A stretch of 64,000 bases of DNA, from positions 310,001 to 374,000 of the forward strand of contig CAVOHR010000003.1 of the NCBI GenBank assembly GCA_963695835.1, written 5' to 3'. Shown here piece after piece: positions 13,655 to 22,585 of the stretch. The notes under the pieces are model-generated. The model did not search any database and was not told where the DNA came from. It saw only the letters and a program-made list of their open reading frames with translations. Within the stretch, counting starts at the first letter, position 1, and the number at the start of each line of letters is the position of its first letter. The DNA is from VRUE01 sp963695835 (lineage in GTDB: Bacteria > Actinomycetota > Thermoleophilia > Solirubrobacterales > 70-9). A program made the position numbers and the translations under genes.

Positions 13655-15406
13655 GTGATCGCGACCTATGCAGCGGTCGTGGCGGTCTGCGCCGCCTCGC
13701 CGGCCATCGGACAGGCCGCCGTCGGGCTTTGCGGGAAGCAGCGCTGGTCGTGGCTGTCGCCCGCGATCGGCCTGGGTCTGCTCTGCGCGATCTGCTGGGC
13801 TACCGTGCGACTGCCGGGGCACGGGATCGCTTCGGCGATCGTCGTCCTCGTGCTGGTCGCGGGGTCCGCGGTCTACCTGCGGGGACGGGTCGAGGGCGGG
13901 AAAGAGGCGCTGCGATCGGGGCTCCCCGTCGCCATCGTCGCACTCGCCGCAGCCTCGCTGCCGTTCGCCGCCGAAGGCCACTTCGGCATCCTCGGCACCG
14001 GCTTCAACCCCGACATGTCGCAGCACCTGCTCGCGGCCGACCGTCTGGCCGACGGCGCCGGCTCCCAGCTCCTCTACCAGGGATATCCACTCGGGCCGCA
14101 TGCCATCGTCGTAGCCCTGAACAAGGGCCTGGGCATCGGCCTCGTCCAGGGCTTCAGCGGGCTCACGATCGCCGTAGCCGTCCTCGCCCCGCTGACCGCG
14201 CTGGCCGCGTTCGCGGACCAACCCCCGATCCGCCGCATTCCTGCAGCGCTGCTGGTCGGCCTCCCGTACCTGGTCGCCTCCTACTACGCCCAGGGCGCCT
14301 TCAAGGAGACGATGCAGGCGCTGCTCGTCCTCGCCTTCGCATTGGCCCTGCGCGAGAGTGCCCGAGCATGGCCCGAGCTCCGATTGCGCTTCGTCCCGGC
14401 CGCGCTGCTGGCGATCGGCAGCGTCTACGTCTACAGCTTCCCGGGCCTCACCTGGCCGGCGACGATCCTGGCGCTGTGGCTGATCTTCGAGCGAATACTG
14501 CCGCTGCGGCCGCTTCTGCTTGCCCTCGTCGTGTTCTTGGTCGGCGCCCTCCCCGAGCTGGGCCGGATGATCGACTTCCGCAGCTTCGAGACCTTCGACC
14601 CCGCCGGCCCCGGCCTGGGCAATCTGTTCGGCCAGATCTCGCCCTTCGAGGCGCTCGGCATCTGGCCCTCGGGCGACTTCCGCCTCGCCCCCGGCGGCGG
14701 CGCCGTCCCGGCCGCCGTCTACTACCTGGGGGCCGGCTTCGCCACGGCGTTGCTGCTCTACGGGCTCGCCCGCTGCGTCCGCCGCCGCGAGCGGGCGATC
14801 CTCGCGGGAGCGATCGCCGTCGCTGCGCTCTACGCCGGCGCCCGGATCGGCGGCACGCCGTATACCGCCGCCAAGGCGCTGGAGATCGCCGCGCCGGTTG
14901 CCGCCCTGGCCATCCTCAGCGCATTACTCGACCGGCGGGAGCCGATGGGGCGCTTTATTCGGCGTATACCCGAACAAGTCGCCCCGTTCGCGGCGGCAAC
15001 CTATTTCGCTGCCGCCGGCGCCTGTTCCCTGCTCGCCTTCGCCAACGCGCCCGTCGGTCCTACCTCCTACTCGCCGGCCCTCACCGGCCTGCGGCCGCTC
15101 GTCGCCTCCGGCTCGGTCCTCGTCCTCGCCCCCGACAGGCTGCTCGCCGACGAACACGGCGACCGCTACATCGCCTGGGAGCTGCGCGGCGGCCGGGTCT
15201 GCGTCGAACCGGCGAGCGCCGCCGGCGGCACGCCCCCCTCCGGGATCCGCTTCTTCGTCACCTTCGAGGGCGACCGCGCCCCGTTCCGCGGCCTGCGGTT
15301 GCGCCGCCGCTCCGGTCCCTACCTGCTCTGGGAACGTCCCGGCGCCCTCGGCGGCCCCAGCCCCTGTCCGCTGATCGCGGTTCGCCAGGCGCGGCGCGCC
15401 ACGTAG
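13655..15406 (+). CDS. Large polytopic membrane protein (GT-C glycosyltransferase-like)
   Basis: This 583-residue protein has about a dozen hydrophobic segments spread over its length. After the second or third membrane segment, an extracytoplasmic loop contains GFNPDMSQHLLAADRLADGA. An acidic residue here, followed by large loops and many helices, is typical of GT-C glycosyltransferases that use polyprenyl-phosphate sugars. The C-terminal region (about 480-583) is soluble. The start is GTG 13655. The assignment is topological; a specific substrate or pathway cannot be given. It ends two bases before the thrS start and may be co-transcribed with it. Confidence 0.5.
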   Translation: MIATYAAVVAVCAASPAIGQAAVGLCGKQRWSWLSPAIGLGLLCAICWATVRLPGHGIASAIVVLVLVAGSAVYLRGRVEGGKEALRSGLPVAIVALAAASLPFAAEGHFGILGTGFNPDMSQHLLAADRLADGAGSQLLYQGYPLGPHAIVVALNKGLGIGLVQGFSGLTIAVAVLAPLTALAAFADQPPIRRIPAALLVGLPYLVASYYAQGAFKETMQALLVLAFALALRESARAWPELRLRFVPAALLAIGSVYVYSFPGLTWPATILALWLIFERILPLRPLLLALVVFLVGALPELGRMIDFRSFETFDPAGPGLGNLFGQISPFEALGIWPSGDFRLAPGGGAVPAAVYYLGAGFATALLLYGLARCVRRRERAILAGAIAVAALYAGARIGGTPYTAAKALEIAAPVAALAILSALLDRREPMGRFIRRIPEQVAPFAAATYFAAAGACSLLAFANAPVGPTSYSPALTGLRPLVASGSVLVLAPDRLLADEHGDRYIAWELRGGRVCVEPASAAGGTPPSGIRFFVTFEGDRAPFRGLRLRRRSGPYLLWERPGALGGPSPCPLIAVRQARRAT

Positions 15407-15407
15407 C

Positions 15408-17348
15408 ATGGGCCGCGTGGAGGCAACGACGAAGATCACTGTCACGCTGCCGGACGGGACTCCGCTCGAGCTGCCCGACGGCGCCACGGGCGCCGAGGCC
15501 GCCGCGGCGATCGGCCCGCGCCTCGGCAAGGCCGCACTGGCGATCCGCGTCGACGGCGAGTTGCGCGACCTCGACACGCCCCTGCCCGACGGCGCCGAGA
15601 TCGCCGTCCTCACCGACCGCGACCCCGAGGCCCTGGAGCTGATCCGCCACGACGCCGCCCACGTGATGGCCGAGGCGGTGATGGAGCTCTACCCGGGGAC
15701 CAAGGTGACGATCGGCCCGCCGATCGAGCAGGGCTTCTACTACGACTTCGACTTCCCGCCCGAGGTGAAGGTCCGCGAGGAGGACCTGGAGCGGATTGAG
15801 GCGGCGATGCGCGAGCACATCGAGGCCGACGAGCGCTTCGAGCGTCGCGACGTCCCGCCCGAGGAGGCGATCGAGGTGTTCCGCGCCCAGGGCCAGGACT
15901 ACAAGGTCGAGCTGATCGAGGACCTGGTCCGCGACGAAGGCGTGGAGACCGTGTCGCTGTACCGCAACGGCCCCTTCGAGGACCTCTGCCGCGGCCCGCA
16001 CGGCCCCTCGACCGGGCGGATCAGGGCGATCAAGCTCAGCTCGATCGCCGGCGCCTACTGGCGCGGCGACGAGCGTCGCCAGATGCTGAGCCGGATCTAC
16101 GGCACCGCCTTCTTCTCGAAGAAGGACCTCGACGCCCACCTGGAGCGGATCGAGGAGGCGAAAGCGCGCGACCACCGCCGGCTCGGTCCGCAGCTCGGCC
16201 TCTTCATGCTGCGCGACGAGGCGCCCGGGATGCCCTTCTGGCTCTCCCACGGCACGACGCTGCTGCGCCTGATCGAGAAGGAGGTGCAGGAGCAGCTCCG
16301 CAAGCGCGACTACGAGGAGATCAAGACGCCGCACGTGATGGACGTCGACCTCTGGCACCGCTCCGGCCATTGGGACAACTACCGCGAGAACATGTACTTC
16401 ACCGAGTCGCGCGAGCGCCAGTACGCGATCCGGCCGATGAACTGCCCCGGCGCCTGCCTCGTCTACGCCGCCGAACGCCACTCCTACCGCGAGCTGCCGC
16501 TGCGGATCGCCGAGTTCGGCCAGGTCTCCCGGGCCGAGCGCGAGGGCGTCCTGCACGGCCTGCTGCGGGTCCGCGCCTTCACCCAGGACGACGCCCACAT
16601 CTACTGCACCCCGGAGCAGATCGTCGACGAGGTGACCGGAATCTGCGAAGCGATCGACGAGCTCTACGCGCGCTTCGGCTTCGAGGACGTGCGGATCGAG
16701 CTCTCGACCCGGCCGGAGAAGTCGATCGGCAGCGACGAGGACTGGCAGCAGGCCGAGCAGGCGCTGCGCAGCGCCCTCCAGAGCGAGGAACGCGACTACA
16801 AGCTCAACCCCGGCGACGGCGCCTTCTACGGGCCGAAGATCGACTTCCACATCACCGACGCGCTGGGCCGCTCCTGGCAGTGCGGCACCTGCCAGGTCGA
16901 CTTCTTCATGCCGGAGCGCTTCGACCTCTACTACACCGACCCCGACGACGCCCAGCAACGGCCGGTGATGATTCACCGCGCCCTGCTCGGCTCGATGGAG
17001 CGCTTCGCCGGCATCCTGATCGAGCACTACGGCGGCCGCTTCCCGGTCTGGCTGGCGCCGGTGCAGGCGAAGGTGCTGCCGATCTCCGACCGCCACGTCG
17101 GCTTCGGCAGCGAGGTCGCGGCGAGGCTGAGCGCCGAAGGCGTCCGGGTCGAGGTCGACCGCCGCTCGGAGTCGATCGGCAAGAAGGTCCGCGACGCCGA
17201 GCTCGGCCGCTATCCCTACATGCTGGTCGTCGGCGACCGCGAGGAAGAGACAGGGGAGGTGGCGGTGCGCTCCCACCGCGAGGGCGAGCTCGGCGCGATG
17301 GGCCTGGCCGAGTTCGCCGCCCTCGTCCATCGCGACGAGACAGCTTGA
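15408..17348 (+). CDS. thrS: Threonyl-tRNA synthetase
   Basis: This class II enzyme charges tRNA-Thr. Its 646 residues show the full domain order. An N-terminal TGS domain (LPDGTPLELPDGATG) is followed by the editing domain with HDAAHVMAEAVMEL. The catalytic core has motif 2 in the stretch following MNCPGAC and FTQDDAHIY. Motif 3 lies near MIHRALLGSMERF, and the C-terminal domain is the anticodon-binding domain. The conserved zinc ligands fit Cys in MNCPGAC and His in FTQDDAHIY. The ATG at 15408 is used; a GTG three codons on is possible. Its length is normal. Confidence 0.97.
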   Translation: MGRVEATTKITVTLPDGTPLELPDGATGAEAAAAIGPRLGKAALAIRVDGELRDLDTPLPDGAEIAVLTDRDPEALELIRHDAAHVMAEAVMELYPGTKVTIGPPIEQGFYYDFDFPPEVKVREEDLERIEAAMREHIEADERFERRDVPPEEAIEVFRAQGQDYKVELIEDLVRDEGVETVSLYRNGPFEDLCRGPHGPSTGRIRAIKLSSIAGAYWRGDERRQMLSRIYGTAFFSKKDLDAHLERIEEAKARDHRRLGPQLGLFMLRDEAPGMPFWLSHGTTLLRLIEKEVQEQLRKRDYEEIKTPHVMDVDLWHRSGHWDNYRENMYFTESRERQYAIRPMNCPGACLVYAAERHSYRELPLRIAEFGQVSRAEREGVLHGLLRVRAFTQDDAHIYCTPEQIVDEVTGICEAIDELYARFGFEDVRIELSTRPEKSIGSDEDWQQAEQALRSALQSEERDYKLNPGDGAFYGPKIDFHITDALGRSWQCGTCQVDFFMPERFDLYYTDPDDAQQRPVMIHRALLGSMERFAGILIEHYGGRFPVWLAPVQAKVLPISDRHVGFGSEVAARLSAEGVRVEVDRRSESIGKKVRDAELGRYPYMLVVGDREEETGEVAVRSHREGELGAMGLAEFAALVHRDETA

Positions 17349-17486
17349 GCGCTGGGCGCCCGGGCAAGGCGGCTCTGTCTATACTGCGGGCACTTGTTCG
17401 CAGGCATGCCAAACACACCGCGCCGCTGAGCGTCCCGTGGCCGCCTCCGCACCCCTCGTCCTCTTGAAGCTCCACCTCTCCCGCTA

Positions 17487-18065
17487 GTGCCTGTCCCGCG
17501 CAGGTTCGACCGGCGGCCGCCGGAGCGCGACACGACGCGGATCAACGACCGCATCCGCGTGCCGAAAGTGCGCCTGATCGGCGCTGAGGGCGAGCAGCTC
17601 GGCATCGTCGAGATCGCCGAGGCGCTGAAGCGGGCCCAGGACGCCGACCTCGACCTGGTCGAGGTGGCCCCGGGCTCGAAACCGCCGGTCACCCGCCTGC
17701 TCGACTACTCGAAGTACAAGTACGAGCAGGAGCAGAAGCAGAAGCAGGCGCGCAAGCACCAGACCCAGGTCAACGTGCGCGAGATCAAGCTGCGGCCGAA
17801 GATCGCCGACCACGACTACGAGACCAAGAAGGGCCACGTCGAGCGCTTCCTGCGCCAGCGCAACAAAGTCAAGATCACGATCATGTTCCGCGGCCGCGAG
17901 CAGGCCCACCCGGAGCGGGGGAGGAACCTGCTCCAGCGGCTGTTCGAGGACCTCGACGGCTTGGCGACGATCGAGTCCCAACCGCTTCAGGAAGGGCGCA
18001 ACATGAGCATGATGCTGGCGCCGAGCAAAGAGGTCACGAAGGACGATTCGACGAAGGACGAGTAG
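17487..18065 (+). CDS. infC: Translation initiation factor IF-3
   Basis: IF-3 binds the 30S subunit and controls start-codon selection. The protein has 192 residues. The N-domain opens RINDRIRVPKVRLIGAEGEQ, the lysine-rich linker is YKYEQEQKQKQARKHQTQVN, and the C-domain contains KIADHDYETKKGHVERFL and KVKITIMFRGREQ. The start is taken as GTG 17487; IF-3 genes often use rare starts, so this is uncertain by a few codons. The usual partners rpmI and rplT do not follow. TATACT at 17380-17385 in the 138-bp leader is a candidate -10, without a good -35. Confidence 0.95.
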   Translation: MPVPRRFDRRPPERDTTRINDRIRVPKVRLIGAEGEQLGIVEIAEALKRAQDADLDLVEVAPGSKPPVTRLLDYSKYKYEQEQKQKQARKHQTQVNVREIKLRPKIADHDYETKKGHVERFLRQRNKVKITIMFRGREQAHPERGRNLLQRLFEDLDGLATIESQPLQEGRNMSMMLAPSKEVTKDDSTKDE

Positions 18066-18202
18066 CGGATCAGCCCGACTTGACGACGGAAAGCGCCGGC
18101 AGCGTGCTCGTGCTGTGAGAGCTGGTTCAAGACGGCGGCAATACGGTCGTTTTACGGTACGATTGAGGTCTTCGCCGAGCCAAACGACGAAAGCGAGATC
18201 CG

Positions 18203-18532
18203 ATGAAGCCGTCCGTCCGCCTGCTCGCCGTCACCGCCGCCGCGGTCGCCCTAGCCGTTCTGCTGATTGCCTCGCTGCCGGCCGGTGCCTCGGCCCGCGG
18301 CGACAAGGATTGCAAGGACTTCCGGACGCAGCGGGCTGCGCAACTCTTCTTCCTGAGGCACGGAGGGCCGCGCTACGACCCGGATCGCCTTGACGCCGAC
18401 GACGACGGAATCGCCTGCGAGGACAATCCGTGCCCCTGCTACCGCAAGAGGCATCTATCGCATCGAGCCCGGCCTAGCGATGCCGGCTCGAGCCTCTACT
18501 GTTTGAGGCGTGCCGGACGCTCCCGAGCTTGA
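18203..18532 (+). CDS. Secreted excalibur calcium-binding domain protein
   Basis: This 109-residue protein has a signal peptide (LLAVTAAAVALAVLLIASLP, cleaved after about ASA). It carries one excalibur domain: DKDCKDFRTQRAAQLFF, then DPDRLDADDDGIACEDNPC, with the D.D.DG.aCE calcium-binding loop and paired cysteines. It is presumably exported and attached to or near the cell wall. The basic C-terminal tail after CPCYRKR is not part of the domain. Its end overlaps the next gene by 23 bp in another frame, so the true stop could reflect recent extension. Confidence 0.85.
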   Translation: MKPSVRLLAVTAAAVALAVLLIASLPAGASARGDKDCKDFRTQRAAQLFFLRHGGPRYDPDRLDADDDGIACEDNPCPCYRKRHLSHRARPSDAGSSLYCLRRAGRSRA

Positions 18533-18839
18533 CGAGTTCGAATCGCTGGTCGCCGACGCGATCGATCGGTTGCCGGACGAATTCCAGCAGGTGCTGGCGA
18601 AGGTCGCGGTCGTGGTCTCCGACCTCGGCTCCGACGCGCGTGCGTACGGTCAGTACTCCGGCGACGGCGTCGCGCGCGAACGCTACGAGGACCGGATCGT
18701 CATCTACCGCGACACGCTGGAGCGCGACTTCGGCGCTGACCGCGACCTGCTCGCGCGACAGGTCGAGCGGACCCTGCGGCACGAGCTTGCCCACCACCTC
18801 GGCTGGGACGAGCGAGGGGTGGGCGGCCTCGGCCTCTGA
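18510..18839 (+). CDS. Zincin-like metallopeptidase (HExxH)
   Basis: This 109-residue protein is a small zincin with the metal-binding helix RHELAHHLGWDERG near the C-terminus (residues about 90-103), in which HELAH and the downstream Asp/Glu supply ligands. The N-terminus (FESLVADAIDRLPDEF) and length match the actinobacterial family of minimal metallopeptidases of unknown substrate. There is no signal peptide, so it acts in the cytoplasm. The start is a GTG. It overlaps the end of the excalibur gene. Confidence 0.8.
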   Translation: MPDAPELDEFESLVADAIDRLPDEFQQVLAKVAVVVSDLGSDARAYGQYSGDGVARERYEDRIVIYRDTLERDFGADRDLLARQVERTLRHELAHHLGWDERGVGGLGL

Positions 18840-20075
18840 CTACGGCGAGAGCCGCACAGGCAGCGTCTTCAGCTGGTTGATGAAGGCCGACTCGACGAAC
18901 TTGGCCCTGCCCGCCAGCTCCATCTCCGGGTAGCGGGCGAGGGTCTCCTCGATCAGGACCCGCAGCTCGAGCCGGGCCAGGGCGGTGCCGAGGCAGAAGT
19001 GGCGGCCGCCGGCGCCGAAGGCCTGGTGCTCGGGGTTGCGCAGCACGTCGAAGCGGTCGGGATCCTGGTAGCGCGACTCGTCGCGGTTCGAGGACGCGTA
19101 CCACATCACCACCTTGTCGCCCTCGCGGATCTCCCGCCCGTGCAGCTCGGTGTCGCGGGTCGCGGTGCGGCGGAAGTGGGCGAAGGCGGGGAACATCCGC
19201 AGCGACTCCTCGACCGCGCCGGGGATCCGCGAGGGGTCGTCGAGCAGCAGCCGGCGCTGGTCGGGATGTTCGAGCAGGGCCCGCATCCCGCTGCAGTAGG
19301 TCGCCTTGGTGCTGTCGTTGCCGGCGGCGACGAGGAGGAAGAAGCCCATCACGATCTCGTGCTCCTCGAGCCTCTCGCCGTTGATCTCGGCATGGACGAG
19401 GACGCTGGTCAGGTCGTCGGTGGGGTTCTCGCGCCGCGCCGCGATCATCTTGCCGCAGCGCTCGAAGATCTCGGGGACGATGTTCTCGACGGCGCCCTCG
19501 ATCCCCGCCGGGTTGAGGTCGGGATCGCTCGCCCCCAGGGTCGAGTTCATCAGCTCGGCCCAGATCGCGTCGTCCTCCTTCGGGATCCCCATGAAGCTGC
19601 CGATCACGCGCGAGACGGCGGGCTGGGCGACGTCGGTGACCAGGTCGCAGGTGTCCCGTCCGTCGATTCGGTCGAGGACGTCGACGACGATCTCCCTGAT
19701 CTCCTCCTCGTGGGCGGCGATTCGCTTCGGGGTGAAGCCGGCCTGGAACAGGGCCTTGATCCGGTCGTGCTTGGGCGGGTCCATGCCGATGAACATCGAC
19801 CGCATCAGCTCGAGCGGGAAGACCGCGGTGACCGCGGTGATGCCGCCTCGTTCGGAGGAGTAGGTCCGCCAGTCTCGGCTCACCGTGTAGACGTCGTCGG
19901 CGGTCGTCACCGACCAGTAGCCGGCGGACTCGGGGAACTCGGTGATGCCGCTGGTCCAGTGGACGGGGCACTCGCGGCGCAACTGCTTGAACAGCTCGTG
20001 CGGCGGCCCGCCGGGCCAGTGCTCGCGCTCGGTCACGAGCACGTCTTCGAGGTTTCGGTGTGCGGAAACGGTCAC
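18840..20075 (-). CDS. Cytochrome P450
   Basis: This 411-residue soluble bacterial P450 is a haem monooxygenase fed by a ferredoxin system encoded elsewhere. The I-helix oxygen motif is AAGNDST (about residue 248), the K-helix ExxR is EESLR (about 297), and the haem loop FGAGGRHFCLG (353-363) contains the thiolate C361. The overall pattern, including the FIGMDPPKHDRIK segment, resembles the CYP125/CYP142/CYP124-type steroid and lipid hydroxylases of actinobacteria, but the substrate is not determinable. It converges on the zincin gene, with the stop codons adjacent. Confidence 0.92.
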   Translation of the reverse strand: MTVSAHRNLEDVLVTEREHWPGGPPHELFKQLRRECPVHWTSGITEFPESAGYWSVTTADDVYTVSRDWRTYSSERGGITAVTAVFPLELMRSMFIGMDPPKHDRIKALFQAGFTPKRIAAHEEEIREIVVDVLDRIDGRDTCDLVTDVAQPAVSRVIGSFMGIPKEDDAIWAELMNSTLGASDPDLNPAGIEGAVENIVPEIFERCGKMIAARRENPTDDLTSVLVHAEINGERLEEHEIVMGFFLLVAAGNDSTKATYCSGMRALLEHPDQRRLLLDDPSRIPGAVEESLRMFPAFAHFRRTATRDTELHGREIREGDKVVMWYASSNRDESRYQDPDRFDVLRNPEHQAFGAGGRHFCLGTALARLELRVLIEETLARYPEMELAGRAKFVESAFINQLKTLPVRLSP

Positions 20076-20112
20076 TGGCTGGCTGGCCAGTATAGAGACC
20101 GCGCGGACCGGC

Positions 20113-20787
20113 TCAAACCGGCTGCGCGCGCACCTCGTCGAGCGCGACGCGCCCGCCGACCTCGACCAGGCCGCCGCCGGCCGGCCGGGCTCGGATCACC
20201 GAGCCGTGGCCCTGGTGGACGACGATCGGGCGCTCCAGCCGGGCGCAGAGGGCGAGTGCGGCGGAGCCGGTCGCCTCGTCCTCGGCGATGCCGGCCTCGG
20301 GGACGAAGGAGCGGGCGCGGATCGTCCCCGCCGCCTCGTCGATCCAGGCCCAGACGTAGGCGTTGCCTCCGTCGCCGGGCGGGCCGTCGAGTGCCCGCAC
20401 GTCGGCCGGCGCGTCGAGCTGGACGTACGCGAACGGCGGCGACCATCCCGGGCGCGCGCTGACGAAGGCGGCGCCGGGCTCGATCCTCACCCCGACCGCT
20501 CCGGCGGGCGGCCGCAGCGTCTCGACCGGCGTTCGCCCGTGCGCGAGCAGCCACGCCGTCCCCACGGTGGGATGGCCCGCGAAGGGCAACTCGACCTCGG
20601 GCGTGTAGATGCGCATCCGGCCGCTCGCCCGATCCTCGACGAAGACGGTCTCGCTGAAGCCGAGCTCGGCGGCGATCGGCTGCCGCTCGGCCTCCGGGAC
20701 GGCCGCTCCGTCGAGGAAGACCCCGAGCGGGTTGCCCCACTCGCCCGCCTCGTTGACGAAGACGCGCAGGACGTGCAACTCGGCCAC
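20113..20787 (-). CDS. PhzF-family isomerase/epimerase
   Basis: This 224-residue protein matches the PhzF fold, two similar diaminopimelate-epimerase-like halves. It starts LHVLRVFVNEAGEWGNPLGV and has LGFSETVFVED with the catalytic-region Glu. ELPFAGHPTVGTAWLL is the family hallmark, and EDEATGSAALALCA is its second-half counterpart. The substrate is unknown. The GTG at 20787 is chosen because the family begins there; the frame stays open further upstream but runs into the divergent hydrolase gene. It lies next to the P450 on the same strand but is not obviously linked. Confidence 0.88.
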   Translation of the reverse strand: MAELHVLRVFVNEAGEWGNPLGVFLDGAAVPEAERQPIAAELGFSETVFVEDRASGRMRIYTPEVELPFAGHPTVGTAWLLAHGRTPVETLRPPAGAVGVRIEPGAAFVSARPGWSPPFAYVQLDAPADVRALDGPPGDGGNAYVWAWIDEAAGTIRARSFVPEAGIAEDEATGSAALALCARLERPIVVHQGHGSVIRARPAGGGLVEVGGRVALDEVRAQPV

Positions 20788-20824
20788 CGGTCGATGGTAG
20801 GCCGATCGACTACCTTGACGCGCG

Positions 20825-22213
20825 ATGAAGGCCCGCCGTCCCCTTCTGGCGCCGCTGTTGCTCGGGCTCTCGGCCGCGGTGGCGCTCTTCGCTCCGGCCG
20901 CCTCCGGCTCGGTCACGCTGCACCGCTGCGACCTCGGCGCCAAGCGCCCGCTCCGCTGCGGCCACGTCGTCGCCCCGGCCCGCCGGGGCGAACCGGCCGC
21001 GGGCACGATCAAGGTCGCCTTCGCCGTCCGTCCCCGCTCCGACCGCAGCCGGCCGTCGCTCGGCACGATCCTCGCCACCGACGGCGGCCCCGGCTACGCC
21101 TCGACCGCCGCTCCCTACGTCCGCTCGCTCAGCGCCGCGCTGGCGCCGCTGCTGCGCCGCCGCGACCTGGTCTTCGTCGACGCGCGCGGCACCGGGCTCT
21201 CCGGCGTCGTCGACTGCGCGCCGCTTCAGGGCGGGCTGACGCCGGAAGCGATCGCGATTGGCGAATGCGCCAACCGGCTCGGCCCGAGCTTCGCCGACTA
21301 CACCACCGCCGAAACCGCGCGCGACCTCGACGCCGTCCGCGAAGCGCTCGGCGCCGGGCGCGTCTTCTTCTACGGCGACTCCTACGCGACCCTGCTCGGC
21401 CAGGCCTACGCCGCCCGCTTCCCGCAGCGCCTGCGCGGCCTCGTCCTCGACTCCGCCTACCCGGCCGACGATCCCTACTACCGGACGCTGCTGCCGGCCG
21501 GCCGCCGCGCCCTCGGCATCGCCTGCCGCCACTCGCCGGCCTGCTCCGGTGACGCGATCGAGCGCTTCCGCCGCGTCGTCGGCCGCTTCCACGCCCGCCG
21601 CCGCTCGACCGAGGACCTGCTGCGCTTCCTGCTCGAAGCGGGCACCCTGGCGCCGCGCTCCTACCTCAGCCTCGACGAAGCCGACCGCCGCTTCCTGCGC
21701 GGCGAACCGCGTCGCCTCGATCGCCTGATCGCCCCCGGCCCGGCCGGCCACGGCAAGCTGTCGGAATTCTCGTACGGCCTCGAGATCGCGGTCGAGTGCA
21801 ACGACTATCCGCTGCTCTGGGACCCCTACGCGCCGGTCGACGAGCGCATCGCCCAGCTCTCGACGGCGCCCGGGAAACTGCCGTCGGGCTTCTTCGCTCC
21901 CTTCACCAACCGCGAGTACCTGCTCTCCCGCGCCGCCCACCTGACCAGCTGCCTGACCTGGCCGGCGCCGCCGGCGGGCGGCCTCGAGCCGCCGGTCCCG
22001 GCCGGCTGGCGAGCCCCCGGCAGCTTCCCGACCCTGATCCTCGCCGGCCAGATCGACGACGTCACCTCGGTCGCCGAGGCGCGCCAGGTGAAGAAGCGCT
22101 TCCCGCGCTCGCGCCTCTACGTCGTCCCCGACCGCGGCCACGTCTCCAGCCTCTACTTCCCCTTCCGCTCGCCGGCGGTCGGCGTCATCCGCGGTTTCCT
22201 GCGCGCGCACTAG
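20825..22213 (+). CDS. Secreted alpha/beta-hydrolase (TAP-like S33 peptidase)
   Basis: This 462-residue protein has a signal peptide (LLLGLSAAVALFAPAASGSV) and the fold of tripeptidyl-aminopeptidase-type hydrolases, which clip N-terminal peptides outside the cell. The oxyanion loop is ATDGGPGYAS (about 80), the nucleophile elbow FFYGDSYAT (Ser near 182), the acid ILAGQIDDVTS (about 407) and the histidine DRGHVSSLY (about 440). Arg and Pro in VDARGTGLSG are family features. It is divergent from the PhzF gene with a 37-bp gap. Confidence 0.88.
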   Translation: MKARRPLLAPLLLGLSAAVALFAPAASGSVTLHRCDLGAKRPLRCGHVVAPARRGEPAAGTIKVAFAVRPRSDRSRPSLGTILATDGGPGYASTAAPYVRSLSAALAPLLRRRDLVFVDARGTGLSGVVDCAPLQGGLTPEAIAIGECANRLGPSFADYTTAETARDLDAVREALGAGRVFFYGDSYATLLGQAYAARFPQRLRGLVLDSAYPADDPYYRTLLPAGRRALGIACRHSPACSGDAIERFRRVVGRFHARRRSTEDLLRFLLEAGTLAPRSYLSLDEADRRFLRGEPRRLDRLIAPGPAGHGKLSEFSYGLEIAVECNDYPLLWDPYAPVDERIAQLSTAPGKLPSGFFAPFTNREYLLSRAAHLTSCLTWPAPPAGGLEPPVPAGWRAPGSFPTLILAGQIDDVTSVAEARQVKKRFPRSRLYVVPDRGHVSSLYFPFRSPAVGVIRGFLRAH

Positions 22214-22232
22214 TCTTCTTCGCAGATCCCCG

Positions 22233-22583
22233 ATGAGAGGAGTGGACGTGTCAAAGGAACGCTCGAAGCGGAAGCGCGCGCGCCGCGCCCCGGCCCTGCT
22301 GGCGGCGCTGGCGATCACCGTCGCCGGAGTCGCCTGGAGCGGCTGCGGAGGCAGCAGCGACAACAGCACCAGCGAAGCTCAGGAACGGCTCGAAAAGGGA
22401 CTCGAAGAAGCGAAGCAGGGGATCGAAAAGGGCAAGGGAGAAGTCAAGAAGGGCTTCCAGAAGGCGGAAGAGGAAGCCAGCCAGGGCGTCGCCAAGGGCA
22501 AGGAAGAAGCGCAGCGCGGAATCGAAAAGGGCAAGGAAGAAGCGCAGCGCGGAATCGAAGAAGCCGAAAAGTACGCACCCTAG
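22233..22583 (+). CDS. Putative lipoprotein with charged tandem repeats
   Basis: This 116-residue protein has a basic N-terminus, a hydrophobic helix (ALLAALAITVAGVAWSGC) ending in a possible lipobox cysteine, then a Ser/Asn linker. The rest is a Glu/Lys-rich amphipathic helix with repeats of about 11 residues (KGKEEAQRGIE, twice exactly). The repeat is also exact in DNA over about 33 bp, indicating recent tandem duplication. It should be anchored outside the membrane as a long helix or coiled coil. A GTG at 22248 is an alternative start. I know of no named family. Confidence 0.65.
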   Translation: MRGVDVSKERSKRKRARRAPALLAALAITVAGVAWSGCGGSSDNSTSEAQERLEKGLEEAKQGIEKGKGEVKKGFQKAEEEASQGVAKGKEEAQRGIEKGKEEAQRGIEEAEKYAP

Positions 22584-22585
22584 AT

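Noticed and set aside
17345..17385. A TTGAGC plus TATACT pair upstream of infC as a promoter
   Set aside because: The spacing is 29 bases, too long for a single SigA promoter. Only the TATACT is kept as a weak candidate -10.
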